A stretch of 64,000 nt of DNA from Rhizobium sp. Root708. GTDB lineage: Bacteria; Pseudomonadota; Alphaproteobacteria; Rhizobiales; Rhizobiaceae. Position numbers and translations under genes: made by a program. Of the stretch, positions 17,573 to 27,464 are shown one piece after another. The notes beneath the pieces were generated by a model. That model had not been told where the DNA came from. It was given only the letters and a program-made list of their open reading frames with translations, and did not search any database. The stretch spans positions 1-64,000 of the forward strand of contig NZ_LMHV01000044.1 of assembly GCF_001429725.1 (NCBI RefSeq). The letters are read 5' to 3'. The stretch's first letter is position 1; the number at the start of each line of letters is the position of its first letter.

Positions 17573-19072
17573 TCAGGTGTCGATATAGACCGTCTTCGTG
17601 TACAAATATGTGTCAAGGTGAGCCTTGCCACCCTTGGCGCCGTAGCCGCTGTGCTTCGTCCCTCCGAAGCCCACCAGAGGGTCGACAAGCCCATAGCAGT
17701 TCACCCACATGACGCCAGTATAGATGTGACGGACGACATTGAGTGCGGTCGAGATGTCGCGCGACCAGACAGCTCCGCCTAGTCCGTATTCCGTCTGGTT
17801 CGCGAGGCTGATCGCCTGGTCTTGGGTATCGAACGGAATGACCGACAGGACCGGACCAAAAATCTCTTCCTGGGCAATCCTCATACCGTTATCGACATTG
17901 GAAAAGATCGCTGGCTTTACGAAAAAGCCTTCAGACAGATCACCACCCGGTCGATCTCCGCCATAGACAAGCTGCGCGCCCTCTTCAGATCCGAGCTTGA
18001 TGTACGACATGACGCGATCGAGCTGTTTAGCCGAGATCAACGGGCCCAGCTGAGCGCTGGGGTCAAGACCGTGTCCGACACGGATCGTCTTGGTAAAGGC
18101 GGTGAGGCGTTCGCAGAACTCCGGCACGATCGACCGTTGCACGAAGACGCGCGTTCCCGCGTAGCAAACCTGGCCGGAATTTGCAAAAACGGCCATGGCT
18201 GCGCTCGGAACGGCCTTGTCGAGATCGGCATCGGCAAACACAATATCGGGCGACTTGCCGCCGAGTTCAAGCTGCAGCCTTTTGATGTTGACTGCCGATG
18301 CTTCGATGATCTTGCGTCCGGTGACCGTAGATCCCGTGAACGCTATTCTGTCGACGCCTGCGTGTGCGGCGAGCGCAGCCCCGGCGACGCTGCCATGTCC
18401 TGTCACGACACTGATAACACCCTCGGGCATTCCCGCTTCATGCAACAACGCAACGGTGCGCAGGACCGAAAGTGATGCGTCTTCTGCGGGCTTGAGCACA
18501 GCCGTGCAGCCGCTTGCAAGCACCGCGCCGATAATCCACCACTGGCTGCCAAGTGGTCCGTTCCAAGGGATAATGCCGCCGATCACGCCAACTGGCGCTT
18601 TCAAGGTCATCGAGTGAACCGCCCCCGGCAGGCTGTTGGGCAGCGTTTCACCCGAAACTGAGCCGCACTGCGAAGCAAAAAAGGCGATGACTCGCAAAAC
18701 GAAGGATTTAAAGCCCAAGGTGCGCGACAACGGCGCACCCATGTCCATGGTTTCGATCTGGGCAAGCTCCTCGAAATTGGCGTCGATCACATCGTGGATC
18801 CGGTGGAGCAAAGTCTGGCGCTCGTAGGGCGTCCATAGCCGCCAGCTGCCTTCGAATGCCGCGCGCGCAGCCGCCACGGCTGCATTGACGTCGCTTTCAT
18901 CGCCTTGCGACAATCGTGCGAGGACATGGCCCGATGATGGGTCATAGGTCTCGAAAGTCTTTCCCGATAGCGACGGCGTGTCCTTGCCATTGATCAGGTG
19001 AAGAAACCGGTCCTGCGCCAGGAACTTGGTTGTTGCGGCAGAAAGTGGGGTGCGGGTTGTCGATTGGCTCAT
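17573..19072 (-). CDS. Aldehyde dehydrogenase (NAD-dependent family)
   Basis: A 499-residue ALDH with the general-base glutamate in LELGGKSPDIVF and the nucleophilic cysteine in SGQVCYAGTRVFV; NAD-fold glycines occur at FTGSTVTGRKI. It oxidises an aldehyde to the acid. It follows the alcohol dehydrogenase gene by 52 bp on the same strand, so the pair can run alcohol to aldehyde to acid. The two genes are transcribed away from the TctCBA transporter at 20436, and the product or substrate may be what that system imports. ATG 19072 has a GAGGAACG site. Confidence 0.95.
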   Translation of the reverse strand: MSQSTTRTPLSAATTKFLAQDRFLHLINGKDTPSLSGKTFETYDPSSGHVLARLSQGDESDVNAAVAAARAAFEGSWRLWTPYERQTLLHRIHDVIDANFEELAQIETMDMGAPLSRTLGFKSFVLRVIAFFASQCGSVSGETLPNSLPGAVHSMTLKAPVGVIGGIIPWNGPLGSQWWIIGAVLASGCTAVLKPAEDASLSVLRTVALLHEAGMPEGVISVVTGHGSVAGAALAAHAGVDRIAFTGSTVTGRKIIEASAVNIKRLQLELGGKSPDIVFADADLDKAVPSAAMAVFANSGQVCYAGTRVFVQRSIVPEFCERLTAFTKTIRVGHGLDPSAQLGPLISAKQLDRVMSYIKLGSEEGAQLVYGGDRPGGDLSEGFFVKPAIFSNVDNGMRIAQEEIFGPVLSVIPFDTQDQAISLANQTEYGLGGAVWSRDISTALNVVRHIYTGVMWVNCYGLVDPLVGFGGTKHSGYGAKGGKAHLDTYLYTKTVYIDT

Positions 19073-19124
19073 CGCTCGTTCCTCGGCTTAGTACATTTCG
19101 AATGCGAGTGTCGGTCTGGCTGCT

Positions 19125-20147
19125 CTAGGGAATGAAAACCCCTTTGCCGCTGCTTTGCTTGTTGAACAGTCTGTAGGCTTCTTCCGCCTGGTCCAACCGC
19201 CATCGCTGCGTGAAAAGCTGGTCGAGATCAATGCCCCGCTCCACCACAAAGTCTGCGCAGGCGCGCTGTGCCTGGATCGACATCGTCCAGGAGGCAATGA
19301 CGTTGAGTTGCCGGCGCAGCACCTGAGACAAAGTCATTTTAAATTCAGCGCCAAGCCCCACCAGACCGATCGTACCCCAGGCGCGCGCAATACGCACGGC
19401 ATCGAGAGATGCTTGAACCGCTCCCGACGTTTCGAGGACCTTACTGGCCCCCTTCCCCTGCGTGTGTTCCTTGACCGCCTCGACGACATCTTCCTTGCTC
19501 GGGTTGACAGCGTGGTCGGCTCCGAACGCCTTTGCGACCGCAAGCCGCTCCTCATCGATGTCGACAGCGATCACCTTTGCGCCCTGCGCCTTTGCGATTA
19601 GCGTAGCGGACAGGCCGACCGGTCCCTGCCCGAAGACGGCGACTGCATCGCGCCCGGTCAAACCCATGCGCTCGAACGCACCCCACGCCGTTCCCGTGCC
19701 GCAGGATATCGCAGCACCAGCAACGAAACTCAGTCGCTCGTCCAGGGGAACAAGAGTGTCCGCCCTCACCTTCATGTATGGCGCGTGAGCGCCGTGCCCA
19801 TCAATGCCATAGACGGTCACCGGGACCTCTTCACACATCTGGGGCCAACCGGAATTGCACTGTTGGCACCCGGCGCAGCCGGCATAATGATGAACCATCA
19901 CGCGCGCACCGATGCGCGCATGCGGCGCGACAGAACCAGGCCCAACCGCCACAACCACACCGCAAGGCTCGTGTCCCCTGATCAGTTCGGCGGAAATTAC
20001 CCCCGCAGCGGAACGATATTGATGGAGGTCGCTTCCGCACATGCCGGAAGCCTTGATCTCCAGCACCACCTCCCCTGGTCCCGGCGTTGGGTCAGGAAAA
20101 TCGGCAAGGCAAACTCCACAATCACCGGTAAAGACGATACCCTGCAT
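19125..20147 (-). CDS. Zinc-dependent alcohol dehydrogenase (MDR family)
   Basis: A 340-residue medium-chain dehydrogenase. Catalytic zinc ligands are likely Cys37 (GMCGSD) and the His59-Glu60 pair; the structural zinc site is Cys91, Cys94, Cys97 and Cys105. The Rossmann motif is GQGPVGLSATLIAK. The start at 20147 follows a strong AGGAGGGAGA site; the upstream frame extending to 20375 does not resemble the family. Probably an operon with the ALDH gene and divergent from the TctCBA operon. Substrate unknown. Confidence 0.94.
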   Translation of the reverse strand: MQGIVFTGDCGVCLADFPDPTPGPGEVVLEIKASGMCGSDLHQYRSAAGVISAELIRGHEPCGVVVAVGPGSVAPHARIGARVMVHHYAGCAGCQQCNSGWPQMCEEVPVTVYGIDGHGAHAPYMKVRADTLVPLDERLSFVAGAAISCGTGTAWGAFERMGLTGRDAVAVFGQGPVGLSATLIAKAQGAKVIAVDIDEERLAVAKAFGADHAVNPSKEDVVEAVKEHTQGKGASKVLETSGAVQASLDAVRIARAWGTIGLVGLGAEFKMTLSQVLRRQLNVIASWTMSIQAQRACADFVVERGIDLDQLFTQRWRLDQAEEAYRLFNKQSSGKGVFIP

Positions 20148-20435
20148 TGGATCTCCCTCCTCATGTGCTGAACCGCATCCCGAGGCACATAAAGCCATCG
20201 GCGCTCCCTTTGGATGGCAGAGCAACGGGCGGCGTGCAAGGTTAGACACACCATGGCGATACCCCAGTGTTATCGCCTGTCGGCGCCTCGCGTTGCGATA
20301 GAGGCGCTTTGCCACATAAGCTGTCACTTGGTTGGATGCACCAGGCTCCACCACGCTTAATAGCGCGTCGGTCATCTGCTGAAAGCCAGGAGGAGGCCCA
20401 GCATAGTTGACGACGCCGAATGGAGGAGAAAACCA

Positions 20436-21413
20436 ATGCGACTAACAAGATTGATCATGGCGATTGTGGCGATGGCAGCGGTGTCGCCGGGTTTGGCGGC
20501 ACGCGCGGCAGGGTTTCCCGAACATCCCGTCAATGTCATCCTGCCTTATCCGACGGGTACAGGACCCGATACCGTTATGCGCCTTGTTGGAGACAAGCTT
20601 AAGGGCTACTGGGGTCAACCGGTTACGATCGAAAACAGGCCCGGCTCCAACTATTGGAGCGCAGTTGACGCCTTCAAGCGTGGCAAGCCTGACGGCTACA
20701 CATTGTTCCAGACCGAAAACTGGATGATCGCCCTTCAGCGACACATCTTCAAGAAGTTACCCTACGATCCCGACAAGGATTTCGTACCGGTCGCGCCGAT
20801 GTTCCAGGCCACCTACTTCCTGACGGTCGCAGCCGATTCTCCGTGGAAGACCGTGGCCGACGTTGTCACTGCTGCAAAGGCGGATGATGGCAATATCACA
20901 TTTGGCTCATCTGGTGTCGGAAGCGCCATGCACATGGGTGGCGCAAAGTTGCAAAACGCCACCGGCATCAAGTTGACGCATGTCCCAGTGAAGGAGACCC
21001 CCCAGATCTTCGTCCAGATCGCCAATGGTGAATTGGCGATGGCATTTGGTACGGCCTCCACGGCTGGGCCGATGCTGCGCGCCAACAAGGTCAAGTTCAT
21101 CGCCATTGCCGATAAGGTCCGCAATCCCAACTTCCCTGAAATCCCGACCTTTTCAGAAGCGGGCGGGCCTGCCGATTTCGTTCACAAGTCCTGGCTCGCG
21201 CTATATGCGCCGGAGGGGACGCCGAAGGCGATCGTCGACAAGATCAATGCCGATGTCAGCCGCGCTCTGCACGAGCAGGACGTTGAAGCAAAGCTGGCAT
21301 CGATCGGCTTTACGGCCTGGACGAGTTCGCCCGAGGAGCTGGCGGAGACGCTTGCGGAGGAAACACGGGCAATGGGCGAGATCGCCAAGAGCCAGAACAT
21401 CTCGCTCGATTGA
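20436..21413 (+). CDS. tctC: Tripartite tricarboxylate transporter binding protein (TctC/Bug)
   Basis: A 325-residue periplasmic binding protein with a Sec signal peptide (about 1-25). The Bug-family opening follows: FPEHPVNVILPYPTGTGPDTVMR, ending with the conserved ENRPG turn. It captures an organic acid, often a carboxylate, for the TctA/TctB membrane pair. ATG 20436 has a GGAGGAG site. The order C-B-A-SDR suggests one operon. It differs from the more usual P-x-[AG]-G-G-x-x-D loop: PTGTGPDTV has a Thr where a Gly is common, so ligand choice may differ from the copy at 50680. Confidence 0.92.
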   Translation: MRLTRLIMAIVAMAAVSPGLAARAAGFPEHPVNVILPYPTGTGPDTVMRLVGDKLKGYWGQPVTIENRPGSNYWSAVDAFKRGKPDGYTLFQTENWMIALQRHIFKKLPYDPDKDFVPVAPMFQATYFLTVAADSPWKTVADVVTAAKADDGNITFGSSGVGSAMHMGGAKLQNATGIKLTHVPVKETPQIFVQIANGELAMAFGTASTAGPMLRANKVKFIAIADKVRNPNFPEIPTFSEAGGPADFVHKSWLALYAPEGTPKAIVDKINADVSRALHEQDVEAKLASIGFTAWTSSPEELAETLAEETRAMGEIAKSQNISLD

Positions 21414-21488
21414 TGATCGGCAGCAGCATCGATCGGAGCATGAGCCTCATCATGCCCGGTCGATGTGGCAGCTAACGGGAGATTGGTC

Positions 21489-21974
21489 ATGCGACTGGAT
21501 CTACGCGGAACAAGAGAATTATGGCTAGGCTTGATCTATGCCAGTTGTGGCGTTGCCGGCGTCGTCCTTAGCCGGGACTATGCCTTTGGAACCGCGGCAC
21601 GGATGGGACCAGGCTTCTTTCCGACCATCATATCCGTTCTCCTGCTTGTGTTTGGGGTCATAGCAGTCGTGCGCTCCCTTCTCATCGACAGCGAGATGCC
21701 CGGCACCCTGGCCTGGCAATCTGCGGCCTTGATCATCGGCGCGCTCGGCGCCTTCGCCTACCTGATTCCTCGTATCGGCTTTGTCGGGGCAAGCATCGCA
21801 CTGGTTCTGTTGTGCGCTTTGGCGAGCGCGCGCTTCCGGCTTTCGTTGGCGACCTCGCTTGCGGCACTTGCGCTGATTGCCGCATGCGTCTTCGTCTTCA
21901 TCGACGGCCTCGGCGTCCAGATGCAGGCTTTCGGTCCCTGGCTTCAGGCGCTGGCGCCCGCTCAATCAAATTAA
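21489..21974 (+). CDS. tctB: Tripartite tricarboxylate transporter small membrane subunit (TctB)
   Basis: A 161-residue protein with four hydrophobic helices and the TctB family feature ARMGPGFFPTIISVLLL after the first helix. It supports TctA in the inner membrane. ATG 21489 has GGGAGA just upstream; a GTG at 21465 is a weaker alternative. It lies 75 bp after tctC and 11 bp before tctA. Confidence 0.92.
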   Translation: MRLDLRGTRELWLGLIYASCGVAGVVLSRDYAFGTAARMGPGFFPTIISVLLLVFGVIAVVRSLLIDSEMPGTLAWQSAALIIGALGAFAYLIPRIGFVGASIALVLLCALASARFRLSLATSLAALALIAACVFVFIDGLGVQMQAFGPWLQALAPAQSN

Positions 21975-21985
21975 GGGCCTTCGCG

Positions 21986-23491
21986 ATGGACATCCTGTCA
22001 AATCTCCTGATCGGCGCAGAATCGGCGCTTTCGATGGCCAATCTTTTCTACTGCTTGATAGGCGTCCTGCTTGGGACGGCAATCGGCGTTCTCCCTGGCC
22101 TTGGCCCGACCACCACCATCGCGATGCTACTGCCGCTGACGGCAGGGTTGCCAGCAGAGTCCGCCATGATCATGCTCGCAGGAATTTATTACGGTTCGCA
22201 GTACGGTGGATCGACGACAGCGATCTTGATCAATCTGCCGGGAGAGACGACGTCGCTGGTGACGGCGCTCGACGGCTATGAGATGGCAAAGCGGGGTAAA
22301 GCCGGACGGGCGCTGGCCGCCGCCGCCATTGGTTCGTTTGTGGCGGGAACGATTGCGACTTTGATCATCGCACTCTTTGCCCCGCCGCTCGCCGCGCTCG
22401 CGCTGAGCTTCGGGACACCGGAATATTTCTCTCTTCTGGTGCTCGGACTGGTATCCTCCATCGTCCTCGCTCATGGTTCGCTGTTCCACGCCGTCGCAAT
22501 GGTGCTGCTGGGCCTACTACTCGGCATGGTCGGCACGGATGTCAATTCCGGGATAGCCCGCTACACCTTTGGCATCCCTGAATTGTCCGACGGGATAGGG
22601 TTCGTACCGCTGGCGATGGGAATGTTCGGCATCGGCGAGATCATCGCCAACCTAGAGCACGAGACATCCCGGCAAACGCTTGTCAAGAAGGTGAACGGCC
22701 TGCTTCCGACCCGCGAGGATCTTGTCCGGATGACGGCGCCGGTTCTGCGCGGCACAGTCCTAGGATCGGTGCTTGGCCTGCTGCCGGGGGGAGGCATGCT
22801 GCTTGCCTCGTTTGCGTCCTATTCGCTGGAAAAGAAAGTCTCCAGAAACCGGGCCGAATTCGGTCACGGCGCGATCGAAGGGGTGGCCGGACCGGAAGCC
22901 GCCAATAATGCAGGGGCGCAGACTTCGTTCATCCCGATGCTGACGCTGGGCATTCCGGCAAATTCGGTGATGGCTTTGATGATTGGCGCGATGATCATCC
23001 AGGGCATCCAGCCTGGACCAAGCGTCATGACCGAACAGCCAGGTCTATTTTGGGGACTGGTCGTGTCGATGTGGGTCGGCAATCTCATGCTTGTCGTCTT
23101 AAACCTGCCGCTCATCGGCATCTGGGTAAAGATGATCTCGATCCCTTACCATTTTCTGTTTCCGGCGATCATTCTCTTTTGTGCCATCGGCGCCTACAGT
23201 CTCAGCAATTCGACATTCGATATTTACCTGACAGCCGTATTCGGCATTGCGGGCTATGTTCTGCGCAAATTGGATGCCGAGCCGGCGCCGATGCTGCTTG
23301 CATTCATCTTGAGCCCGATGCTGGAAGAGTATTTGCGTCGCGCACTTCTCGTTTCCCACGGCGATCCAAGCGTCTTTGTCACGCGACCTGTCAGTGCCAC
23401 CCTTCTGTTTATCGCTGCTGCACTGATGGTTGCGGTCTTTTTGCCGGTCTTGAGAAGAAACCGGAAACTAGCGTTCCAAGATGCGGATTAA
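21986..23491 (+). CDS. tctA: Tripartite tricarboxylate transporter large permease (TctA)
   Basis: A 501-residue polytopic protein with about eleven to twelve helices. The TctA signatures GVLPGLGPTTTIAMLLP near 35-51 and YYGSQYGGSTTAILINLPGE near 80 are repeated in inverted form later (LLPGGGMLLASFASYSLEKK, AGAQTSFIPMLTLGIP). It moves the bound carboxylate using an ion gradient. ATG 21986 gives the family N-terminus; the longer frame overlaps tctB. It is strikingly similar to the tctA at 49129. Confidence 0.95.
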   Translation: MDILSNLLIGAESALSMANLFYCLIGVLLGTAIGVLPGLGPTTTIAMLLPLTAGLPAESAMIMLAGIYYGSQYGGSTTAILINLPGETTSLVTALDGYEMAKRGKAGRALAAAAIGSFVAGTIATLIIALFAPPLAALALSFGTPEYFSLLVLGLVSSIVLAHGSLFHAVAMVLLGLLLGMVGTDVNSGIARYTFGIPELSDGIGFVPLAMGMFGIGEIIANLEHETSRQTLVKKVNGLLPTREDLVRMTAPVLRGTVLGSVLGLLPGGGMLLASFASYSLEKKVSRNRAEFGHGAIEGVAGPEAANNAGAQTSFIPMLTLGIPANSVMALMIGAMIIQGIQPGPSVMTEQPGLFWGLVVSMWVGNLMLVVLNLPLIGIWVKMISIPYHFLFPAIILFCAIGAYSLSNSTFDIYLTAVFGIAGYVLRKLDAEPAPMLLAFILSPMLEEYLRRALLVSHGDPSVFVTRPVSATLLFIAAALMVAVFLPVLRRNRKLAFQDAD

Positions 23492-23509
23492 ACCAACAGG
23501 AGGACTGGA

Positions 23510-24328
23510 ATGACGACGATTCATGATTTCAAGGGTAAGGTGGCGTTCGTAACTGGCGCCGCTGGTGGGATTGGGCGAGCTACAGCCGTTGCTTTTGCTC
23601 AAGCTGGCGCCGCCGTTGCGCTTGTCGACATCGATCAGGCGGGCTGCGATGCCTCGGCTGCCGCTGTTCGCGACGCCGGAGGCAATGGCCTGGCATTGCG
23701 ATGTGACTTGACGGTCGAAAGCGACATCCTGTCTGCGCTTGATCGTACCGAACAAGAGTTCGGTGGTCTTGATTTCGCATTCAATAACGCCGGCAAATAT
23801 CAGAATGTCGCGTCCGCAGCAGACATCACTGACCAGGAATGGCGGCAAATCATCGATATCAACGTCACCAGCACGTTCCTATGCATGCGCAACCAGATAC
23901 CAAGGATTCACAAACGCGGCGGCGGTGCGATCGTCAATACCTCCTCGGGCGCAGGTATCATGGGTATCAAAGGGGCTGCGGCCTATTCCGCAGCGAAGCA
24001 CGCCGTGATTGGCTTGACCAAATCCGCCGCTCTTGACTATGCCGAGACCGGCGTCCGCATCAATGCTGTCTGCCCGGGAATTGTGCACACGAGCATGGCC
24101 GTGGAAGTTTCCGGCGGTACTACGGAAGGTCTGGCCCGCATGGCGGCTGAGGAGCCCGTTGGCAGGCTCGGTCGCCCCGAAGAGATCGCGTCGGCGGTCC
24201 TGTGGCTATGCTCGAGCACAGCAGGCTTTGCAATCGGTCACGCGTTGGTGGTGGACGGCGGCCACACCATTGGTGCGATCACGTCGCAAGGCGATCGGCT
24301 CGCCGAAGTCATCGGACGCGGGCGATAG
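23510..24328 (+). CDS. Short-chain dehydrogenase/reductase
   Basis: A 272-residue classical SDR: cofactor motif TGAAGGIG at about 15-22, NNAG, catalytic Ser in NTSSGAG and YxxxK in AYSAAKHA. An acid (Asp) at the end of the second strand favours NAD. It lies 18 bp after tctA and is probably the fourth gene of that operon, oxidising or reducing the imported compound. It is closely related to the SDR at 45773, which sits in the other TctABC neighbourhood (both share FNNAG, LCM+NQIP-like and VSGGT+EG segments). Confidence 0.93.
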   Translation: MTTIHDFKGKVAFVTGAAGGIGRATAVAFAQAGAAVALVDIDQAGCDASAAAVRDAGGNGLALRCDLTVESDILSALDRTEQEFGGLDFAFNNAGKYQNVASAADITDQEWRQIIDINVTSTFLCMRNQIPRIHKRGGGAIVNTSSGAGIMGIKGAAAYSAAKHAVIGLTKSAALDYAETGVRINAVCPGIVHTSMAVEVSGGTTEGLARMAAEEPVGRLGRPEEIASAVLWLCSSTAGFAIGHALVVDGGHTIGAITSQGDRLAEVIGRGR

Positions 24329-24339
24329 ACCGACGCCGC

Positions 24340-26469
24340 CTACAGCAACGTGTCGGGTGTGATCGGCAAATTGCGGATCCGCTTGCCCGTGGCGTGATAA
24401 ACAGCGTTGGCGATGGCTGGCGCAATCCCCGCCATTGCCAATTCACCGATCCCCTTTACGCCAAGTGAATTGACGTGATGATCTTCCTCGTCGACGAAGA
24501 TCACATCAATGTCGGGCGGGCAATCAGCGTGGACCGGGACCGCGTATTCAGCGAAATTTGCGTTGACGACACGACCGGTCCTCTTGTCGACCACGGCATG
24601 TTCCATCAACGCCATTCCGATCCCGCCGATCATGCCACCGACACATTGGCTGCGGGCAATCTTCGGGTTCACGATAAGCCCGGCGCCATAAGCTCCCACC
24701 ATTCGACGCACACGCACTTCACCCAGATCCCTATCGACGCCGACCTCGGTGAAAATCGCGGAAAAGGCGTTCATCGAATAGCGCTCACCGCTATCGCCAG
24801 GCTGAACCTCGACCAGACAGTCGATCGGGCGGTCCAAGATTTCTAACGCCCGTGCAAAATCTTTGGCACCGGTATAGGCTATCGCCTCGGCCTTAACGCG
24901 CTCGCAAGCAGCTTTGACAGCACTGCCAACACTTGCCATCGTCATCGATCCACTGTGGATCGGAGCCCTTGGAAGTCTGTTGTCGCCCAGTTTGAACAGC
25001 ACTTTGTCGAGGGAAAGCCCGAGCGTTTGCGCTGCGACTTGCGTCATCGACGTATATGTCCCCGGTCCCATGTCGCTCGCTGCACTTGAGACCTCCGCCC
25101 TCCCATCAGGAAAGAGCTGCGCTCTCGCTGATGCTGTGGCGACATAGACCGGATAAACGCCGCTAGCCATTCCCCAACCAATCAGCCACTGACCGTCAAT
25201 CATCGAGCCTGGACGAGGATCGCGCCTGTCCCAACCGAAACGTTCGGCACCAAGGCGGTAACATTCCCTTGTTGAACGGCTCGAAAAAGGCAGATTGACC
25301 GATTGATCGAATGGCGGTTCGTTTAAAAAGCGCAACTGCACAGGGTCGATCCCTGTTTGCGTTGCCAGCTCGTCGATCGCAGATTCCAGAGCGAAAAGTC
25401 CGCTGGCCTCGCCTGGACCACGCATGTAAGTCGGCGTGTGAACGTTCAACGGGGACAGCCGATAGCGCGTGTAAAGGTTTGGACAGGAATGCAAGATCTG
25501 CGTTGGAAGGAGAAGCGATTCCTTGTATTCCTCATAGGTCGACGTCTCATGACAGACCTCATGCCTCAGCGCGTCAATCTGTCCGGTACGGGACGCGCCG
25601 ATTGAGAGCGTCTGTCGGCTTTGCGGGCGGTAGCCGGTCGCGTAATACATTTCTCGTCTTGTCAGCACGATCTTGACAGGACGATCGACGATTTTCGCTG
25701 CCAAGGCAGCGAGGATGACATGCGACCAGACGCGGGCGGCCGATCCGAACGCGCCGCCTACGAATGGCGATATGACACGAATATCGGACGCCTCGATACC
25801 GAACACCGCTGCGACTTCTTCCGCGACGTTGTGAACCCATTGGGTCTTGTCCCACAGGGTAAGCGCACTGCCTTCCCATCGAGCGATCGTGGCATGGGGT
25901 TCGATCGGGTTGTGATATTCTCGTGGGATTGAATAGGTCGTATTGATCTGAAGATCGGCCGCCTTCATCGCCAGATCGCAATCGCCGCGGATGGTTTCTT
26001 CCGGTGCGGGTTCGCCTGCAAGCGGATCTGTCGGGTCAGTCTCCGGGACGATCCCGAAATCCGTATCTGCGGCTTCAAGCACGTATTGAACTTTGACGAG
26101 GCGAGCGGCGCTGTCGGCTTGTTCAAGGGTTTGCGCCACGACCACCGCCAGAGGCTGTCCCTGATGGCTGATGCGCTCGTCCTGCAACACGTGGAGTCGT
26201 TCGCCGATCGCTGCGTCAGGGAGGCCCTTGTGAGGTCGATAAGGCAGTTTGGGTGTGTTTTGGTGCGTAAGCACGGCGATGACGCCGGTTAATTGCATGG
26301 CCGCTGCAACATCAATTTCCACCATGCTCCCGCATGCGATCGTGCTACGCACGACAACGGCGTGCACGAGCCCCGACACATCGAACTCTGCTGCGTAGCG
26401 GGCCTGCCCCGTGACCTTGGCTCGTCCGTCGACACGCGATGCAGCCATGCCGATTTGACCAGATTTCAT
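24340..26469 (-). CDS. paoC: Molybdenum-binding subunit, PaoC-like aldehyde oxidoreductase
   Basis: A 709-residue xanthine dehydrogenase-family large subunit. It shows the N-terminal hammerhead region (SRVDGRAKVTGQARYAAEF), the cofactor-binding VGGAFGS loop, and the C-terminal GVKGIGELA that carries the catalytic glutamate. With the next two genes it forms a three-subunit enzyme of the order 2Fe-2S / FAD / Mo that oxidises aldehydes with water as oxygen source. The start overlaps the FAD subunit stop by 4 bp. The opposite-strand SDR at 23510 converges on it with an 11-bp gap. Substrate not determined. Confidence 0.93.
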   Translation of the reverse strand: MKSGQIGMAASRVDGRAKVTGQARYAAEFDVSGLVHAVVVRSTIACGSMVEIDVAAAMQLTGVIAVLTHQNTPKLPYRPHKGLPDAAIGERLHVLQDERISHQGQPLAVVVAQTLEQADSAARLVKVQYVLEAADTDFGIVPETDPTDPLAGEPAPEETIRGDCDLAMKAADLQINTTYSIPREYHNPIEPHATIARWEGSALTLWDKTQWVHNVAEEVAAVFGIEASDIRVISPFVGGAFGSAARVWSHVILAALAAKIVDRPVKIVLTRREMYYATGYRPQSRQTLSIGASRTGQIDALRHEVCHETSTYEEYKESLLLPTQILHSCPNLYTRYRLSPLNVHTPTYMRGPGEASGLFALESAIDELATQTGIDPVQLRFLNEPPFDQSVNLPFSSRSTRECYRLGAERFGWDRRDPRPGSMIDGQWLIGWGMASGVYPVYVATASARAQLFPDGRAEVSSAASDMGPGTYTSMTQVAAQTLGLSLDKVLFKLGDNRLPRAPIHSGSMTMASVGSAVKAACERVKAEAIAYTGAKDFARALEILDRPIDCLVEVQPGDSGERYSMNAFSAIFTEVGVDRDLGEVRVRRMVGAYGAGLIVNPKIARSQCVGGMIGGIGMALMEHAVVDKRTGRVVNANFAEYAVPVHADCPPDIDVIFVDEEDHHVNSLGVKGIGELAMAGIAPAIANAVYHATGKRIRNLPITPDTLL

Positions 26470-27464
26470 TTGATGCCTCCAGCCGCTTGAACGGCACGCA
26501 CGATCGCCCGTTTCATGAGATCGATCTTGAAATCATTGTCGCCGCGCCCGACCGCACCACGCGAGGCGGCGTCCGCGGCCGACCTCACGCAATCTTCTTC
26601 CAGCTGCAGGCCTCGCAGCCGGTCTTCAACCAACGGCAAACGCCAAGGTCTTGTCGCAACGCCACCGACCGCCACCCGCGCTTGGCGGATCAGCCCACCA
26701 TCGACATCGAGAGCGACGGCCGCCGAAACAACCGCGAATTCAAACGACGCCCGGTCACGGACCTTGATATAGGACGAGGAGAGGCCTTCCATCGCCGGTG
26801 GGACAATGATGGCATCGATCAGCTCGCCAGGCATAAGAGTGGCTTCGATATGCGGCGTGGTGCCGGGGAGTTGATAGAAATCTTGAAGGCTGGCATGCCG
26901 CGCTGTACTGGGCCCCTTGATCGAGACCGTCGCGCCAAGCGCGACCAGCGCCACTGCAAGATCGGATGCATGGGTGGCAATGCAATGCTCGCTCGTTCCA
27001 AGCAATGCATGCCAACGGTTGGCACCGCCAATGGCGGCGCATCCGGAGCCAGGCGCCCTTTTGTTGCAGGCGTGGCAGCCCGTGTCACGGAAGTAAGGAC
27101 AACGTGTTCGCTGCAAGAGGTTTCCCGCTATGGTCGCCTGATTGCGGACCTGGGGACTTGCTGAATTCAAGAGCGCATCGACGATCAACGGATAGCGTTC
27201 CTGAACAAGCGCATGCGAGGACAGTTCGGCCATGGTTGCGCCAGCCCCGACAGAAAGGCCGGTCGCGTCCAGCTTGATCGTCTTGTCGAGGACGTTCCCC
27301 AGCGAGACAATGGTCTTAGGCTGGACAACGTCTTCTCTCAACAGTTGGATCATGTCGGTGCCGCCGCCGATGAACATCCGGTCGCTATCGGTGCGTCCGG
27401 CCACCGCACCCGACCTGATCGCCTCATCGAGTGTGGCGACACGCAAAAGGTCGAACGATCTCAT
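26466..27464 (-). CDS. paoB: FAD-binding subunit with an extra 4Fe-4S motif, PaoB-like
   Basis: A 332-residue CoxM/PaoB-type flavoprotein with FAD loops GGGTD (about 33-37) and TIAGN. An inserted cysteine cluster at Cys122, Cys130, Cys133 and Cys142 (RCPYFRDTGCHACN) matches the additional [4Fe-4S] site known in PaoB. That makes a PaoABC-like identity more likely than a simple xanthine dehydrogenase or CO dehydrogenase subunit. It overlaps its neighbours by 4 bp on both sides. Confidence 0.92.
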   Translation of the reverse strand: MRSFDLLRVATLDEAIRSGAVAGRTDSDRMFIGGGTDMIQLLREDVVQPKTIVSLGNVLDKTIKLDATGLSVGAGATMAELSSHALVQERYPLIVDALLNSASPQVRNQATIAGNLLQRTRCPYFRDTGCHACNKRAPGSGCAAIGGANRWHALLGTSEHCIATHASDLAVALVALGATVSIKGPSTARHASLQDFYQLPGTTPHIEATLMPGELIDAIIVPPAMEGLSSSYIKVRDRASFEFAVVSAAVALDVDGGLIRQARVAVGGVATRPWRLPLVEDRLRGLQLEEDCVRSAADAASRGAVGRGDNDFKIDLMKRAIVRAVQAAGGIK